In this document: in pieces, positions 26,413-36,019 of the stretch
Numbering within the stretch: the stretch's first letter is position 1
Layout: each line of letters starts with the position of its first letter
Assembly: GCF_026239555.1 (NCBI RefSeq)
Contig: NZ_JAPIVP010000005.1
Coordinates: 124,001 to 188,000, forward strand
DNA length: 64,000 bases
DNA from: Pedobacter sp. PF22-3
GTDB lineage: Bacteria; Bacteroidota; Bacteroidia; Sphingobacteriales; Sphingobacteriaceae
Direction of reading: 5' to 3'
Made by a program: the position numbers and the translations under genes
Notes under the pieces: model-generated
The model's database searches: none
Told to the model about the DNA's origin: nothing
What the model saw: only the letters and a program-made list of their open reading frames with translations

Positions 26413-27798
26413 ATGGAGATTGTTGGCATTGCTTTACTAATTATAATTTTAATTGTTCTGGTTATTTTATTACTTAAGAAACCACAAGCTTCTTTATCTA
26501 TTATTTCAGTAGAGGATTTTGAACGGATGAGAGGTGAAAATGAAACTCTAAAAATCAATTTAGCCAAAGCAGATGAACGCGTTTCTAATTTATCTGCAGA
26601 AAAAGAACACATTACTACTTTACTTAAGGAAGAACAACAACGCTTAATTGATGAATTACAGGCTGAGCGGGATCGGCTTGCAGATGCCAACCGTGAACTC
26701 GAAAGTACAAGATCGTTTTACCTGGCTGAAAAAGAAAAGTTAACAGAACAAAAATTAAGTTACGAGCAGTCGCAACAAAAGCTGAATAAAGATTTTGAAT
26801 TAATTGCCAATAAAATACTAGAAGAAAAATCCACTAAATTTATAGAGCAGAACCGCACCAACCTGGATATCATTCTCAATCCTTTGAAAGAAAATATAAA
26901 GGCTTTTGAAGATAAGGTAGAAAAAGTTTACAAAGCAGAGTCAGACGAAAGAAATATACTGAAAGGTGTAATTTCAGAACTGCAGATTCAAAGCAAACTC
27001 ATCCAGGAAGATGCCAATAATTTAACCAAAGCGCTAAAAGGTGATAGTAAAAAGCAGGGAAATTGGGGAGAAATTATTCTGGAAAAGGTTCTGGAGCGCT
27101 CAGGTTTAGTTCGCGATCAGGAATACCGTATTCAAGCCTCGCACACTTCCGCCGAAGGCGGCCGCTATCAACCCGATGTAGTGATCGACCTCCCTGACGA
27201 TAAACACCTTGTTGTTGATGCTAAGGTGAGCTTAGTAGCTTATGAGCGATCTGTATCAGCAGATACCGATGAAGAGCGTGAAGGCTATCTAAAACAGCAC
27301 CTGGCCTCCATTAAGAATCACATTCAGGAACTTTCATCAAAAAACTACCAGGATTTATATAAAATTAATTCTCCAGATTTTGTGCTATTGTTTATTCCAA
27401 TCGAATCTTCTTTCAGTATCGCGGTTCAAAAAGATGCAGAACTCTTCAATTTTGCCTGGGATAGAAGAGTAGTAATTGTAAGTCCGTCTACTTTGCTCGC
27501 TACCTTACGCACCATTGCGAGCATGTGGAAACAGGAGCGTCAAAACCGTAACGTGATGGAAATTGCCCGTTTAAGTGGCATCATGTATGATAAATTTGTG
27601 GGTTTTGTTGCCGACCTGGAAAACATTGGCAGATATATTAAAAATGGACAGGATGCTTACGATAAAGCCATTAATAAATTGTCAGTAGGCGCCGGAAATT
27701 TAACCAATACTTCAGAAAAGATTAAAAAACTCGGTGCAAAGGCGACTAAACAGATTGATACAAAGTACCTGGATTTAAATGAGTCGCAAGATTTATAG
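26413..27798 (+). CDS. rmuC: DNA recombination protein RmuC
   Basis: A 461-residue protein with an N-terminal membrane helix (residues 3-21) and a long coiled coil (about 35-180). The RmuC domain covers about 200-420, with KKQGNWGEIILEKVLERSGL and then DVVIDLPDDKHLVVDAKVSL, a PD-(D/E)xK-like nuclease core. In E. coli rmuC limits recombination between short inverted repeats. That is a notable function in a genome whose gaps are full of such repeats, but the connection is speculative. Confidence 0.95.
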   Translation: MEIVGIALLIIILIVLVILLLKKPQASLSIISVEDFERMRGENETLKINLAKADERVSNLSAEKEHITTLLKEEQQRLIDELQAERDRLADANRELESTRSFYLAEKEKLTEQKLSYEQSQQKLNKDFELIANKILEEKSTKFIEQNRTNLDIILNPLKENIKAFEDKVEKVYKAESDERNILKGVISELQIQSKLIQEDANNLTKALKGDSKKQGNWGEIILEKVLERSGLVRDQEYRIQASHTSAEGGRYQPDVVIDLPDDKHLVVDAKVSLVAYERSVSADTDEEREGYLKQHLASIKNHIQELSSKNYQDLYKINSPDFVLLFIPIESSFSIAVQKDAELFNFAWDRRVVIVSPSTLLATLRTIASMWKQERQNRNVMEIARLSGIMYDKFVGFVADLENIGRYIKNGQDAYDKAINKLSVGAGNLTNTSEKIKKLGAKATKQIDTKYLDLNESQDL

Positions 27799-27830
27799 GT
27801 GCCTTAAAAATATCAACTACAACATAAAAT

Positions 27831-27938
27831 CGTCATCTCGACTGGAACACAGTGGAATGGAGAGATCTATCTAAACAGATTTAGCTTCGCTGAGCACTTC
27901 GTGGTTCTCGACTCCGCTGCACTCCGCTCGAAATGACG
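27831..27938. repeat. REP element, CGTCATCTCGAC...CGAAATGACG type
   Basis: Begins CGTCATCTCGACTGGAACAC and ends ACTCCGCTCGAAATGACG, with AGATCT and CTTCGCTGAGC hairpins inside. The same type is at 60284-60389, with a remnant at 34219-34252. Confidence 0.8.
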
Positions 27939-27943
27939 AATTT

Positions 27944-28984
27944 TTATTTTTTAAAAGCATTCCAGCCCTGGGCTTTCAGCTCGTGTACATTATTAGATTT
28001 AGAAACCATTTTGCAACCCGAATTTTTATCGGTAACATGGCCAATTACGGTGATATCTACATCATGTTTCAGCTTTTTATAATCTTCCTGGCTAATGGTA
28101 AACAATAATTCATAATCTTCGCCACCACTTAATGCACAAACGGTTGGATCAATTCCCAATTCGCGTGCGGTTTCATAAGTCATTGGATCTAAAGGAATTT
28201 TCTCTTCGTAAATCGTCATTCCTTTATCCGACTGTTCTGCCAAATGCAAAATTTCGGAAGCTAAACCATCTGATACATCGATCATAGAAGTTGGCTTAAT
28301 ATTCATCTCATCTAAAAGCGCCACAATATCCATCCTGGCTTCTGGTTTCAATTGTCTTTCAATGATATAATCTTTACCCTCTAAATCGGGTTGGATCTGT
28401 GGATTTTCCAGATAGATTAATTTCTCTCTTTCTAAAATCTGCAGACCTAAATATGCACCGCCCAAATCACCGGAAACGCATAACAAATCATGTTCCTGAG
28501 CACCATTTCTGTATGCCACTTTATCTGCATCAGCATAACCAATACTGGTAATACTGATCACTAAACCTTGCTTACTTGATGACGTATCGCCCCCAATCAA
28601 ATCGATGTTATATTTATTACAAGCCAGCTCAATGCCTTTATAAATTTCTTCAACTGCTTCTAATGGAAATTTGCTTGATAAACCCAGGGAAACTGTAATC
28701 TGACTTGCTTTTCCATTCATGGCATAAATATCACTCAGGTTTACCTGCACTGCTTTGTACCCCAGGTGCATTAATGGCACATAAGCCAAATCAAAGTGGA
28801 TTCCTTCCAACAATAAATCGGTCGAAATTAAAGTCTGTTTGCCTTTTGCATCTAGTACTGCTGCATCATCGCCAACACCTTTTACCGAATAATCATTTTT
28901 AATTTTGAAATTAGTAGTCAGGTGTTTAATTAACCCAAATTCGCCTAATTCATTAATATCTGTGCGTTCTTTATTTTCAAACAT
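27944..28984 (-). CDS. thiL: Thiamine-monophosphate kinase ThiL
   Basis: Phosphorylates thiamine monophosphate to the active cofactor thiamine diphosphate (346 residues). PurM/AIR-synthase fold with VKGVGDDAAVLD near residue 37, STDLLLEGIHFDLAY, the Mg-binding LIGGDTSSS, MIDVSDGLASEILHLAEQS and the Gly-rich ALSGGEDYELLF. All expected motifs are present. It is bordered by REP elements on both sides, so it is likely its own transcription unit. Confidence 0.96.
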   Translation of the reverse strand: MFENKERTDINELGEFGLIKHLTTNFKIKNDYSVKGVGDDAAVLDAKGKQTLISTDLLLEGIHFDLAYVPLMHLGYKAVQVNLSDIYAMNGKASQITVSLGLSSKFPLEAVEEIYKGIELACNKYNIDLIGGDTSSSKQGLVISITSIGYADADKVAYRNGAQEHDLLCVSGDLGGAYLGLQILEREKLIYLENPQIQPDLEGKDYIIERQLKPEARMDIVALLDEMNIKPTSMIDVSDGLASEILHLAEQSDKGMTIYEEKIPLDPMTYETARELGIDPTVCALSGGEDYELLFTISQEDYKKLKHDVDITVIGHVTDKNSGCKMVSKSNNVHELKAQGWNAFKK

Positions 28985-29002
28985 AAATTATATTACATTA
29001 TT

Positions 29003-29079
29003 GTCATGCTGATCCGATGGCTATCGGATTTGTTTCAGCATCTTAATAAATAAGACCCTGAAACAAGTTCAGGGTGACG
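29003..29079. repeat. REP element, GTCATGCTGA...CAGGGTGACG type
   Basis: Left hairpin GCTGATCCGATGGCTATCGG with TTTCAGCATCT, right hairpin GACCCTGAAACAAGTTCAGGG, closed by GTCA/TGAC ends. It lies between the SDF symporter and thiL genes. Confidence 0.8.
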
Positions 29080-29086
29080 GATTTAT

Positions 29087-30316
29087 CTATTTAATATTTT
29101 CCATCCAATTTTTTCCTTCAGTAAACCTGGCAATTAACATTGCCGCAACATTATCACCGGTAGCATTTAACAAAGTAGCCATTGGATCAACCAAAGTACC
29201 TATAATCATCGCTGGTGGCAAAGCTTCAGGTGGCAATTGGTATGCCGAAATCATCAATAATTCGCCTATATAACCACCATTTGGTATTCCACCCTCAACA
29301 ATACTTACCAGCACGGTAATGCCAAGCGCTAAAATTATCGTATCAACATGTACCAAATCTTTACCAAAAATGGCAAAAACAACGGCAATTTTAATAATGG
29401 AACTAATGCTCGACCCATCTTTATGTAAAGTTGATCCCAAAGGAATCGTTACATTGGTGATGTATGCCGGTACGCCCATTTTTGTAGTCCCTTCTAAGTT
29501 TGCCGGAATAGTGGCAATGCTGCTACAGGTTCCGATAGAAGTTAAAGAAGGTACAATATTATTTTTCCAAAATACTTTAATTGCCTTAAATCCACCCGCA
29601 ACGAAAGCGTACAAAGTAAAAAAAACAATAAAATAAAATGCGCCAACTCCATAATACAACCCCAAAGCTTTTGCATAGGTACCAAAAAGCTGTGGACCAA
29701 ATACCCCAACCTGGTAGGCAAAATAAGCACCCAGGCCAATCGGCCCCAATTTCATAATTAAAATGATGAGTTTTTTCATCACTTCATTACCTGATACCAG
29801 AAATTTTTTAAATCCTTCACCTTCCTTTTCGGCATATAAAGTTGAAAAACCTACCAGTACCGAAAAAATAATCAGCGCAAGCATATTTTTTCTGCTTCCG
29901 ATTTCGAAAAATTCACCTACTGTTAAAAGTTGTGTCATTTGTTCGCCAAACGACATGATTTTCTCAGGCTCAGTTGGTAAAGTTGCATTCCCCAATTGCT
30001 GATGGATAGGAAAGATCCAAGTGGCAAATAAAGTTAAAACCGCAGAAATAAGGATAGTAGATAGGAATACCATTACCATAATGGTTAATAATCTGCCTAA
30101 CTTTTTTGTTCTATCAATATTTGCAATGGCTGAGGAAACAGCAAAAAATACCAATGGAATAACAGCTGTAAACAGCAGGTTTAAAAATATATCCCCTAAT
30201 GGTTTAATACTTTCAACGCTTTTCCCAAAAATTAAACCGATAATGCTTCCAGCAGTTATGCCCGCCAAAAGCCATAATAGGCCTGAATAATTTTTAAGAA
30301 TACTGTTTTTTTCCAT
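29087..30316 (-). CDS. Dicarboxylate/amino acid:cation symporter (SDF/GltP family)
   Basis: A sodium- or proton-coupled uptake protein of 409 residues with about eight membrane helices and two re-entrant hairpins. GTCSSIATIPANLEGT is the serine-rich HP1 equivalent, and GIPNGGYIGELLMI with DPMATLLNATGDNVAAML is the HP2/TM8 ligand-binding region. Glutamate, aspartate or C4-dicarboxylate is the likely substrate. The start is ATG 30316 (MEKNSILKNYSG): an upstream ATG exists only because a REP element spells it, and using it would translate the repeat. Confidence 0.93.
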   Translation of the reverse strand: MEKNSILKNYSGLLWLLAGITAGSIIGLIFGKSVESIKPLGDIFLNLLFTAVIPLVFFAVSSAIANIDRTKKLGRLLTIMVMVFLSTILISAVLTLFATWIFPIHQQLGNATLPTEPEKIMSFGEQMTQLLTVGEFFEIGSRKNMLALIIFSVLVGFSTLYAEKEGEGFKKFLVSGNEVMKKLIILIMKLGPIGLGAYFAYQVGVFGPQLFGTYAKALGLYYGVGAFYFIVFFTLYAFVAGGFKAIKVFWKNNIVPSLTSIGTCSSIATIPANLEGTTKMGVPAYITNVTIPLGSTLHKDGSSISSIIKIAVVFAIFGKDLVHVDTIILALGITVLVSIVEGGIPNGGYIGELLMISAYQLPPEALPPAMIIGTLVDPMATLLNATGDNVAAMLIARFTEGKNWMENIK

Positions 30317-30328
30317 ATACTTATTTTC

Positions 30329-30415
30329 CGTCATTGCGAGGCACGAAGCTATCTTACAACCATCGCTACCGGCAAATGCATTAAGATTGCTTCGTCGTAC
30401 CTCCTCGCAATGACG
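30329..30415. repeat. REP element, CGTCATTGCGAGG...CCTCGCAATGACG type
   Basis: Outer arms CGTCATTGCGAGG and CCTCGCAATGACG with CACGAAGC, GCATTAAGATTGCTTCGTCG inside. It fills the gap between nadA and the SDF gene. A half copy is at 58766-58797. Confidence 0.8.
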
Positions 30416-30422
30416 ATCTTTC

Positions 30423-31421
30423 TTACAAACCCAATTCTGCAGAAATATCCAGCATCCTTTGGATCGGTTTACGCGCCTGTTCAATAATATGATCAGGAAC
30501 AGTTACTTCAGGCAAACCATTTTTAATACATAAATATAGTTTTTCCAAAGTATTTCTTTTCATGTAAGGACAATCGTTACAGGCACAGCTATTGTTTGGC
30601 GGCGCCGGAATAAATGTTTTTGTTGGATTTGCCTTTTCCATCTGATGGATAATTCCACTTTCTGTTGCCACAATAAATTCTGTAGCCGGGTTAGTGATCG
30701 TGTACTTTAGCAAACCGGTGGTAGAACCAATGTAATCAGCCATTTTCAAAACCACTTCTTCACATTCCGGGTGTGCTATAAACTTAGCATTCGGATGGCG
30801 TTCTTTCAGTTTTGTAATTTTTTCCTGTGAGAAAATTTCATGTACCATGCAGGCACCGTTCCACAATACCAGATCCCTACCTGTTTTTTTAGCAACATAA
30901 GCCCCTAAGTTTCGATCGGGTCCGAATATTATTTTTTGGTCTTTAGGTAAACTTTCTACAATCTGTACCGCATTTGTACTTGTACAAACAATATCACTTA
31001 AAGCTTTTAATTCAGCTGTACAGTTTACGTAGGTAATAACCAGGTGATCTGGATATTTTTCTTTAAATTTCCTGAATAGGTGTGGTGGACAACTATCTGC
31101 TAATGAACAACCTGCCTTTACATCCGGTAACAAAACTGTTTTGTTAGGAGATAAAATTTTGGCTGTTTCCGCCATAAAATGCACACCAGCAAACACAATT
31201 ACATCAGCATCTGTTTTTGCAGCTTCTTGTGATAAACCTAAACTATCGCCAATATAATCTGCAATATCCTGTATATCAGGTTCTTGGTAATAGTGTGCAA
31301 GGATTATGGCATTTTTTTCCTTTTTTAATTTCTCAATCTCTGCAAAAAGATCGAGTGTAGGATCAATTTCTTCTTCTGCGAAACCTTTTTTGTTGATTTC
31401 TTCTAAGACATCTATGTTCAT
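30423..31421 (-). CDS. nadA: Quinolinate synthase NadA
   Basis: A [4Fe-4S] enzyme (332 residues) condensing iminoaspartate with DHAP to quinolinate, the first ring of NAD synthesis. The N-terminal [21 protein letters not shown] is characteristic. The cluster ligands appear as Cys105 in [10 protein letters not shown], Cys in HPECEEV and Cys in NDCPYMKRN. Start ATG 31421 (MNIDVLEEI) is preferred; a longer frame to 31475 adds 18 unconserved residues and lies over a -7 box TATCTTTG on the minus strand (31457-31464). It is divergent from nadB, whose product supplies its substrate. Confidence 0.97.
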   Translation of the reverse strand: MNIDVLEEINKKGFAEEEIDPTLDLFAEIEKLKKEKNAIILAHYYQEPDIQDIADYIGDSLGLSQEAAKTDADVIVFAGVHFMAETAKILSPNKTVLLPDVKAGCSLADSCPPHLFRKFKEKYPDHLVITYVNCTAELKALSDIVCTSTNAVQIVESLPKDQKIIFGPDRNLGAYVAKKTGRDLVLWNGACMVHEIFSQEKITKLKERHPNAKFIAHPECEEVVLKMADYIGSTTGLLKYTITNPATEFIVATESGIIHQMEKANPTKTFIPAPPNNSCACNDCPYMKRNTLEKLYLCIKNGLPEVTVPDHIIEQARKPIQRMLDISAELGL

Positions 31422-31859
31422 TTTAAAATTTTCCTTTTTTGAATTTTGCCGTTGGTCAAAGATAAAGCTTTCCACGTCTCAATAATTAATAAGTTATTTT
31501 AAATAAATAAATCTTGTTTGTTTATTAGTGTGTTAGTATTGTTGGCAAGTTTAGAAATTTCTTTCGTTTAGATAAGTTATTAATTGTTTACTAACATTTA
31601 GATTACATTAATCTAATATTATAGGTTTGATTTTCAGTGTTATCGAAAAGTCACTCAATTTTTATCAATAGTGGAATGTTAATTGTTTATAAGTGGGGAA
31701 AAAGTTAATTACTTGTATGAAGCTGCTTAAAAATTGCGCAAAAGATTGTGGCAAATTGTGTTTTTAGAGTAGCTTTAAACATTCAAATTTATTTGTTAGG
31801 ATAATTTAGACACAGAGTTAACATTTATCAACTAGTTGTTAACATCGTGGATAAAGTAA
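31422..31859. promoter_or_regulatory. Divergent nadA/nadB regulatory region
   Basis: A very AT-rich 438-bp gap with no gene. It holds the minus-strand -7 box TATCTTTG (31457-31464) for nadA, a 19-bp perfect palindrome at 31598-31616, the palindrome CAACTAGTTG (31829-31838), and DnaA-box-like CGTGGATAA (31846-31854) and TTATCAACT (31825-31833). Shared control of the two NAD genes is likely; the factor is not evident from the window. Confidence 0.6.
31598..31616. promoter_or_regulatory. Palindrome TTAGATTA-CAT-TAATCTAA, possible operator
   Basis: Eight-base arms are perfectly complementary around a 3-base centre. It lies midway in the divergent nadA/nadB region, where an NAD-responsive repressor would act on both promoters. 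No regulator gene is adjacent. Confidence 0.5.
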
Positions 31860-33458
31860 ATGTTTTTATTAATGAGGAAAGTAGATTTTCTGGTAATCGG
31901 TTCAGGTATAGCGGGTTTGAGTTTTGCACTTAAAGCTGCAAAGTTTGGTAAGGTTTTAATTGTTACGAAGTCGAATGAAGACGAATCGAATACAAAATAT
32001 GCTCAGGGCGGTGTTGCAGTTGTGGTGGATAAAGGTGATTCTTTTGAAAAACATATCGAAGATACACTGATTGCAGGCGATGGATTATGCGACGAAAAAA
32101 TTGTGGAAATCGTTGTAAAAGAGGGACCTCAGCGCATCCAGGAGATCATTGACTATGGTATAAATTTCGATAAAGACAACTCTGGTTTTTATGATTTAGC
32201 TAAAGAGGGGGGGCACTCTGAACACCGTGTTTTACACTATAAGGACATCACCGGATATGAGATTGAACGGGTGTTGCTGAATGAAATTCATGAGAATAAC
32301 AACATAGAGATATTAACACATTACTTTGCACTGGAGTTAATTACCCAGCATCACCTTGGTGAGTTTGTGGATAAACGTACCGAAGATATTAACTGTTATG
32401 GCATATATGCCTTTAACACAGAGCTTAACGATGTGGAAAAGATTTTAGCAAATGTGACTGTTATGGCTTCGGGTGGTGCCGGACACGTGTATTCGGCCAC
32501 AACAAATCCGGTTATTGCAACTGGTGATGGTATGGCTATGGTTTACCGTGCAAAGGGAAAAGTAAGAAATATGGAGTTTATTCAGTTCCATCCAACTGCT
32601 TTATATCACCCTGGAGAGTATCCATCCTTCTTAATTTCGGAAGCAGTTAGGGGTTTTGGTGGGGTTTTGAGGCGTAAGAATGGCGAGGAATTTATGCATG
32701 AGTATGATGAGCGTAAATCTTTAGCACCTCGTGATATTGTAGCCCGCGCGGTAGATAATGAAATGAAGAAATCAGGTGATGAATTTGTTTATCTTGATAT
32801 TACCATGCGTAAGAAAGAGGATATTCTAAAACACTTTCCTAATATATATGCTAAATGTTTATCTATAGGAATTGATATGACGAAAGATTATATACCAGTT
32901 ACTCCTGCATCTCATTATATGTGTGGTGGTATCCTGGTAGATGAATATGGTCGTTCTTCCATTAAAAATTTATATGCTTGTGGCGAATGTTCATCAACTG
33001 GTTTGCATGGAGCTAATAGATTGGCTTCCAATTCTTTATTAGAAGCTACAGTTTTTGCACATCGAATTTATCAGGATGCTATTGAAAACTTTAAAAATAA
33101 CATTATTCCAGATCACATTCCAGAATGGGATTCGCATGGCGTTACACAAATTAACGAGGATGTATTGGTAACGCATAACCTGAGGGAGTTACAAAAAATT
33201 ATGGGTGATTATGTGGGAATTGTACGTTCCGATTTTCGTTTGGAAAGAGCACATCGTCGCTTATTTTTAATTTACCAGGAAACGGAAGAATTTTATAAAA
33301 AGAATAAAGTTTCTGTTAAGCTTTGTGAGTTAAGAAATGTGATTCAAACGGCTTATATCGTGATAAAATCTGCCATGCAAAGAAAAGAAAGCAGGGGATT
33401 ACATTATACTACAGATTATCCGGAACATGCTAATGAATTGGTAGATACTGTTTTTTAG
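31860..33458 (+). CDS. nadB: L-aspartate oxidase NadB
   Basis: An FAD enzyme (532 residues) oxidising L-aspartate to iminoaspartate for NadA. It has the N-terminal dinucleotide motif VIGSGIAGLSFALKAA, then NTKYAQGGVAVVV, active-site HSEHRVLHYKDITGYEIE, and FIQFHPTALYHPG. ASHYMCGGILVDEYGRSS and the C-terminal helical bundle complete it. It may start at ATG 31860 or four codons later at 31872 (MRKVDFLVIG); the second fits the usual family start better. The coding strand is locally very G-rich over C (24 to 4 in 32641-32700). Confidence 0.97.
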   Translation: MFLLMRKVDFLVIGSGIAGLSFALKAAKFGKVLIVTKSNEDESNTKYAQGGVAVVVDKGDSFEKHIEDTLIAGDGLCDEKIVEIVVKEGPQRIQEIIDYGINFDKDNSGFYDLAKEGGHSEHRVLHYKDITGYEIERVLLNEIHENNNIEILTHYFALELITQHHLGEFVDKRTEDINCYGIYAFNTELNDVEKILANVTVMASGGAGHVYSATTNPVIATGDGMAMVYRAKGKVRNMEFIQFHPTALYHPGEYPSFLISEAVRGFGGVLRRKNGEEFMHEYDERKSLAPRDIVARAVDNEMKKSGDEFVYLDITMRKKEDILKHFPNIYAKCLSIGIDMTKDYIPVTPASHYMCGGILVDEYGRSSIKNLYACGECSSTGLHGANRLASNSLLEATVFAHRIYQDAIENFKNNIIPDHIPEWDSHGVTQINEDVLVTHNLRELQKIMGDYVGIVRSDFRLERAHRRLFLIYQETEEFYKKNKVSVKLCELRNVIQTAYIVIKSAMQRKESRGLHYTTDYPEHANELVDTVF

Positions 33459-33466
33459 TAGAATAT

Positions 33467-33561
33467 CGTCAAGCTGATCCGATAGCTATCGGATTTAGTT
33501 CAGCATTTAACACGATATATAAATAATCCTTTAAAGATCCTGAAATGAATTCAGGGTGACG
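33467..33561. repeat. REP element, CGTCAAGCTGA...CAGGGTGACG type
   Basis: Left hairpin GCTGATCCGATAGCTATCGG, right hairpin CCTGAAATGAATTCAGG, ends CGTCA and TGACG. It lies between nadB and the carbonic anhydrase-like gene. Confidence 0.78.
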
Positions 33562-33573
33562 TAAAATAATATT

Positions 33574-34086
33574 ATGCCTTTAATATTGCCCGTAAAAGAT
33601 AAATATCCTGAAATAGGAAATGATAATTTCATTGCAGAGAATGCTACAATAGTGGGTGATGTAACTATTGGAGATAAATGTTCTGTATGGTTTAACGCCG
33701 TAATTAGAGGCGATGTGAATGCAATTACCATAGGAAATGAAACGAACATTCAGGATGGCGCGATAATACACGCTACATACTTAAAAGCTGCTACACACAT
33801 TGGAAATAGGGTATCGGTTGGGCATAATGCTATAGTACATGGTTGTACCGTTCAAGATCATGTTTTGATCGGTATGGGTGCTATTGTAATGGATCATGCT
33901 GTTGTAGAATCGTATTGTATTATAGCAGCCGGATCTGTTGTATTGGAAAATACCATTTGCGAAACTGGTTATTTATATGCCGGTACACCTGCAAAAAAAA
34001 TAAAGCCCATTACTGAAGAGCAAAGGGCTTTATTGAATAAATTACCAGATAATTATATCATGTATTCGGGTTGGTTTACTACCTAA
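33574..34086 (+). CDS. Gamma-carbonic anhydrase-like hexapeptide protein
   Basis: A 170-residue left-handed beta-helix protein of the YrdA/PaaY group. The hexapeptide repeats run from about residue 12 to 130 (ENATIVGDVTIGDKCSVWFNAVIRGD). The putative metal histidines are His in IIHATY, VGHNAIVHG and the expected spacing of the gamma-CA triad is kept. The C-terminal helix caps the trimer. Members hydrate CO2 or act as acyltransferase-like scaffolds; which applies here is open. Confidence 0.9.
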   Translation: MPLILPVKDKYPEIGNDNFIAENATIVGDVTIGDKCSVWFNAVIRGDVNAITIGNETNIQDGAIIHATYLKAATHIGNRVSVGHNAIVHGCTVQDHVLIGMGAIVMDHAVVESYCIIAAGSVVLENTICETGYLYAGTPAKKIKPITEEQRALLNKLPDNYIMYSGWFTT

Positions 34087-34119
34087 TTTTTCATTAAACT
34101 ATACAAAATAACAAAGTGT

Positions 34120-34184
34120 CGTCACCCTGAATTTATTTCAGGGTCTTTCGTATTAAAGGATGCTGAAATAAATTCAGCATGACG
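34120..34184. repeat. Full REP element, two hairpins with CGTCA/TGACG ends
   Basis: CGTCACCCTGAATTTATTTC closes into the first hairpin (CCCTGAA/TTCAGGG) and the second is GCTGAAATAAATTCAGC before ATGACG. This is the cleanest example of the two-hairpin cloverleaf form. A remnant of the CTCGAC type follows at 34219-34252. Confidence 0.85.
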
Positions 34185-34257
34185 ATTGGGAGCAATAAAT
34201 CAGTTTAAAATATACATCTTTCCGCTACACTGAGCTTTAGTCGAGATGACGACCGAT

Positions 34258-35898
34258 TTATGGTGTTGGAGGTGGTATTACCAATGGATCTTCCCTTTCC
34301 CAATTGGGTTTTAAATCCATTAATGCCTTTAAATACCATACTTTTTCGGGTTGGTATCCTTCCTTAACATTTCCTGTGTCCCAGATACCATTTTTATTTT
34401 CATCATAAATAACCCTGAGCATGTACTTACCTGCCGGATATTTAGAAAAAGTAACTTTCGTATTTTGGCTAACTGGAAAAGATTTTATGACATCTTTTTT
34501 TTCATTTAGGAACTGCACCACATATCTTTTTGAAGTATCCGGAACAGTTACATTTAATAACAGAGTGGTATAAGCGTCTTGGCTTTCCAGTGTAAAGCGT
34601 TTGGTTATATCTTTATTTTTCGCATTAAATATTGCTGTAAATGCCCCAGCACCCAGTTTTATATCGTAGTTTCTTTTATGCTTCCACGGATATTTGATGT
34701 AGTATTTAAGAAAATCTACAGTATCTTTCACCACCTCGAAAGCTGTTCTTTTAACTGAATCTTCTAAAAGGGTGATTTTAGATGGATCTGCAGCAGTTAT
34801 TGGAAAAGGAAAGGTTAAGGTTAACTGCTGAAAAGGGTTTAATTTGCCACCCAATAAGTTATCAGAAATAGTAAGATCCCGTGTGTAAGTATCTTTTTTA
34901 CCTTTGGTAAAATTAAGCGTTTGTAAAAGCTTTCCCTGATCTTCAATAGCCACCTTTACTGAATCGAAACTCATGTCTTTAAGCCAAATTTTAGCGGTAT
35001 CATTATTTTTGGTAAAATGAACGTACTTACCTGCATCTATTGCCGGAGGATCCGTAATGGTTATTTTAGGGCTTTTAAGCTGCTGATTGAAGATGATTGA
35101 TATACTACCATCATTATTCAGTTTACGGTCTAATACGCGAAATTCTGGTGCAAGTTCTTTAAATATCTGCAGATTAATGTTTTCCAGGTTTTTGTCGATT
35201 ACGATAGGCTCTTTTATAAATCCAACTTCATCTGATATCTGTTGGTATATTTTATCACCACCACCACTATTTTCTTTAATTGCGTAAACTTTATAGGTAC
35301 CTTTTTTCAGGTTGCTTAATTTGTACGTTCCTGCGCTATCGGTGGTAGTATATATTGATGCGCGCTTTTTTCCAAAAATGGTATCTCTTTCTAAGGGCAA
35401 AATAAATACAGTAGCATCTTTCTCCGGTTCATCACTTAATGAATTAATTACTTTACCGCTGATCGATAATGAATCAATATCTGGCCCGGTTGAAAAAACA
35501 TAAGATAAATTTTTAACGACATTTCCTTCGTTAACGTCTGCAACGGATTTTCCAAAGTTTAAAGTATAAGTTGTATTTTTCTCTAAAGAATCCTTAAGAA
35601 TAATTTCTAATCTTTTTTGTCTCTTTCTTAACTCCGGAACTTTTTCCTGATCGGGGGAAATTGAAAATTCTTTAAACTCATCTTTCAAATTAAAATATTC
35701 GTCAAATTCAATTACGATTTTTTTAGCATTGAAATTTCTCGTCAGATTCTTTGGGGTCATGCTCAAAACTTTAGGTGGCTTGGTATCTTTTGGTCCGCCT
35801 TGTGGTGTTTGCATACTGGCACAACCGTAAAATAGGAGCAGGGTTATAACAGCTGCTAAATTTTTAAGCTTAAAATACTGATCTTTTAAATTTGGCAT
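34258..35898 (-). CDS. Outer-surface lipoprotein with Ig-like (Big_5) domain
   Basis: A 546-residue lipoprotein. The signal peptide ends in a lipobox LLLFYGC with Cys near residue 26. An N-terminal Big_5 Ig-like domain (about 40-135) has PPKVLSMTPKNLTRNF and LEKNTTYTLNFGKSV. A carboxypeptidase-regulatory-like beta domain follows (about 145-240, DSAGTYKLSNLKKGTYKVYAI). The C-terminal region repeats a similar pattern (YPAGKYMLRVIYDENKNGIWDTG). It is a Bacteroidota-specific architecture of unknown function, probably exposed to the periplasm or cell surface. Confidence 0.82.
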   Translation of the reverse strand: MPNLKDQYFKLKNLAAVITLLLFYGCASMQTPQGGPKDTKPPKVLSMTPKNLTRNFNAKKIVIEFDEYFNLKDEFKEFSISPDQEKVPELRKRQKRLEIILKDSLEKNTTYTLNFGKSVADVNEGNVVKNLSYVFSTGPDIDSLSISGKVINSLSDEPEKDATVFILPLERDTIFGKKRASIYTTTDSAGTYKLSNLKKGTYKVYAIKENSGGGDKIYQQISDEVGFIKEPIVIDKNLENINLQIFKELAPEFRVLDRKLNNDGSISIIFNQQLKSPKITITDPPAIDAGKYVHFTKNNDTAKIWLKDMSFDSVKVAIEDQGKLLQTLNFTKGKKDTYTRDLTISDNLLGGKLNPFQQLTLTFPFPITAADPSKITLLEDSVKRTAFEVVKDTVDFLKYYIKYPWKHKRNYDIKLGAGAFTAIFNAKNKDITKRFTLESQDAYTTLLLNVTVPDTSKRYVVQFLNEKKDVIKSFPVSQNTKVTFSKYPAGKYMLRVIYDENKNGIWDTGNVKEGYQPEKVWYLKALMDLKPNWEREDPLVIPPPTP

Positions 35899-36019
35899 AT
35901 TTTAATCGTTCTGACGAATTTTTATACTTTTTGGAATGTTATGATTAAAAAATATTTTTTCTTTCTTAAATAGCTTTATTTAAAGCTGTTTTTATTTTTT
36001 ATAAATTACTGATTATCAG

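Noticed and set aside
30317..30484. N-terminal extension of the SDF symporter
   Set aside because: The extra codons translate a REP element and overlap the end of nadA; the signal for a normal start is ATG 30316.
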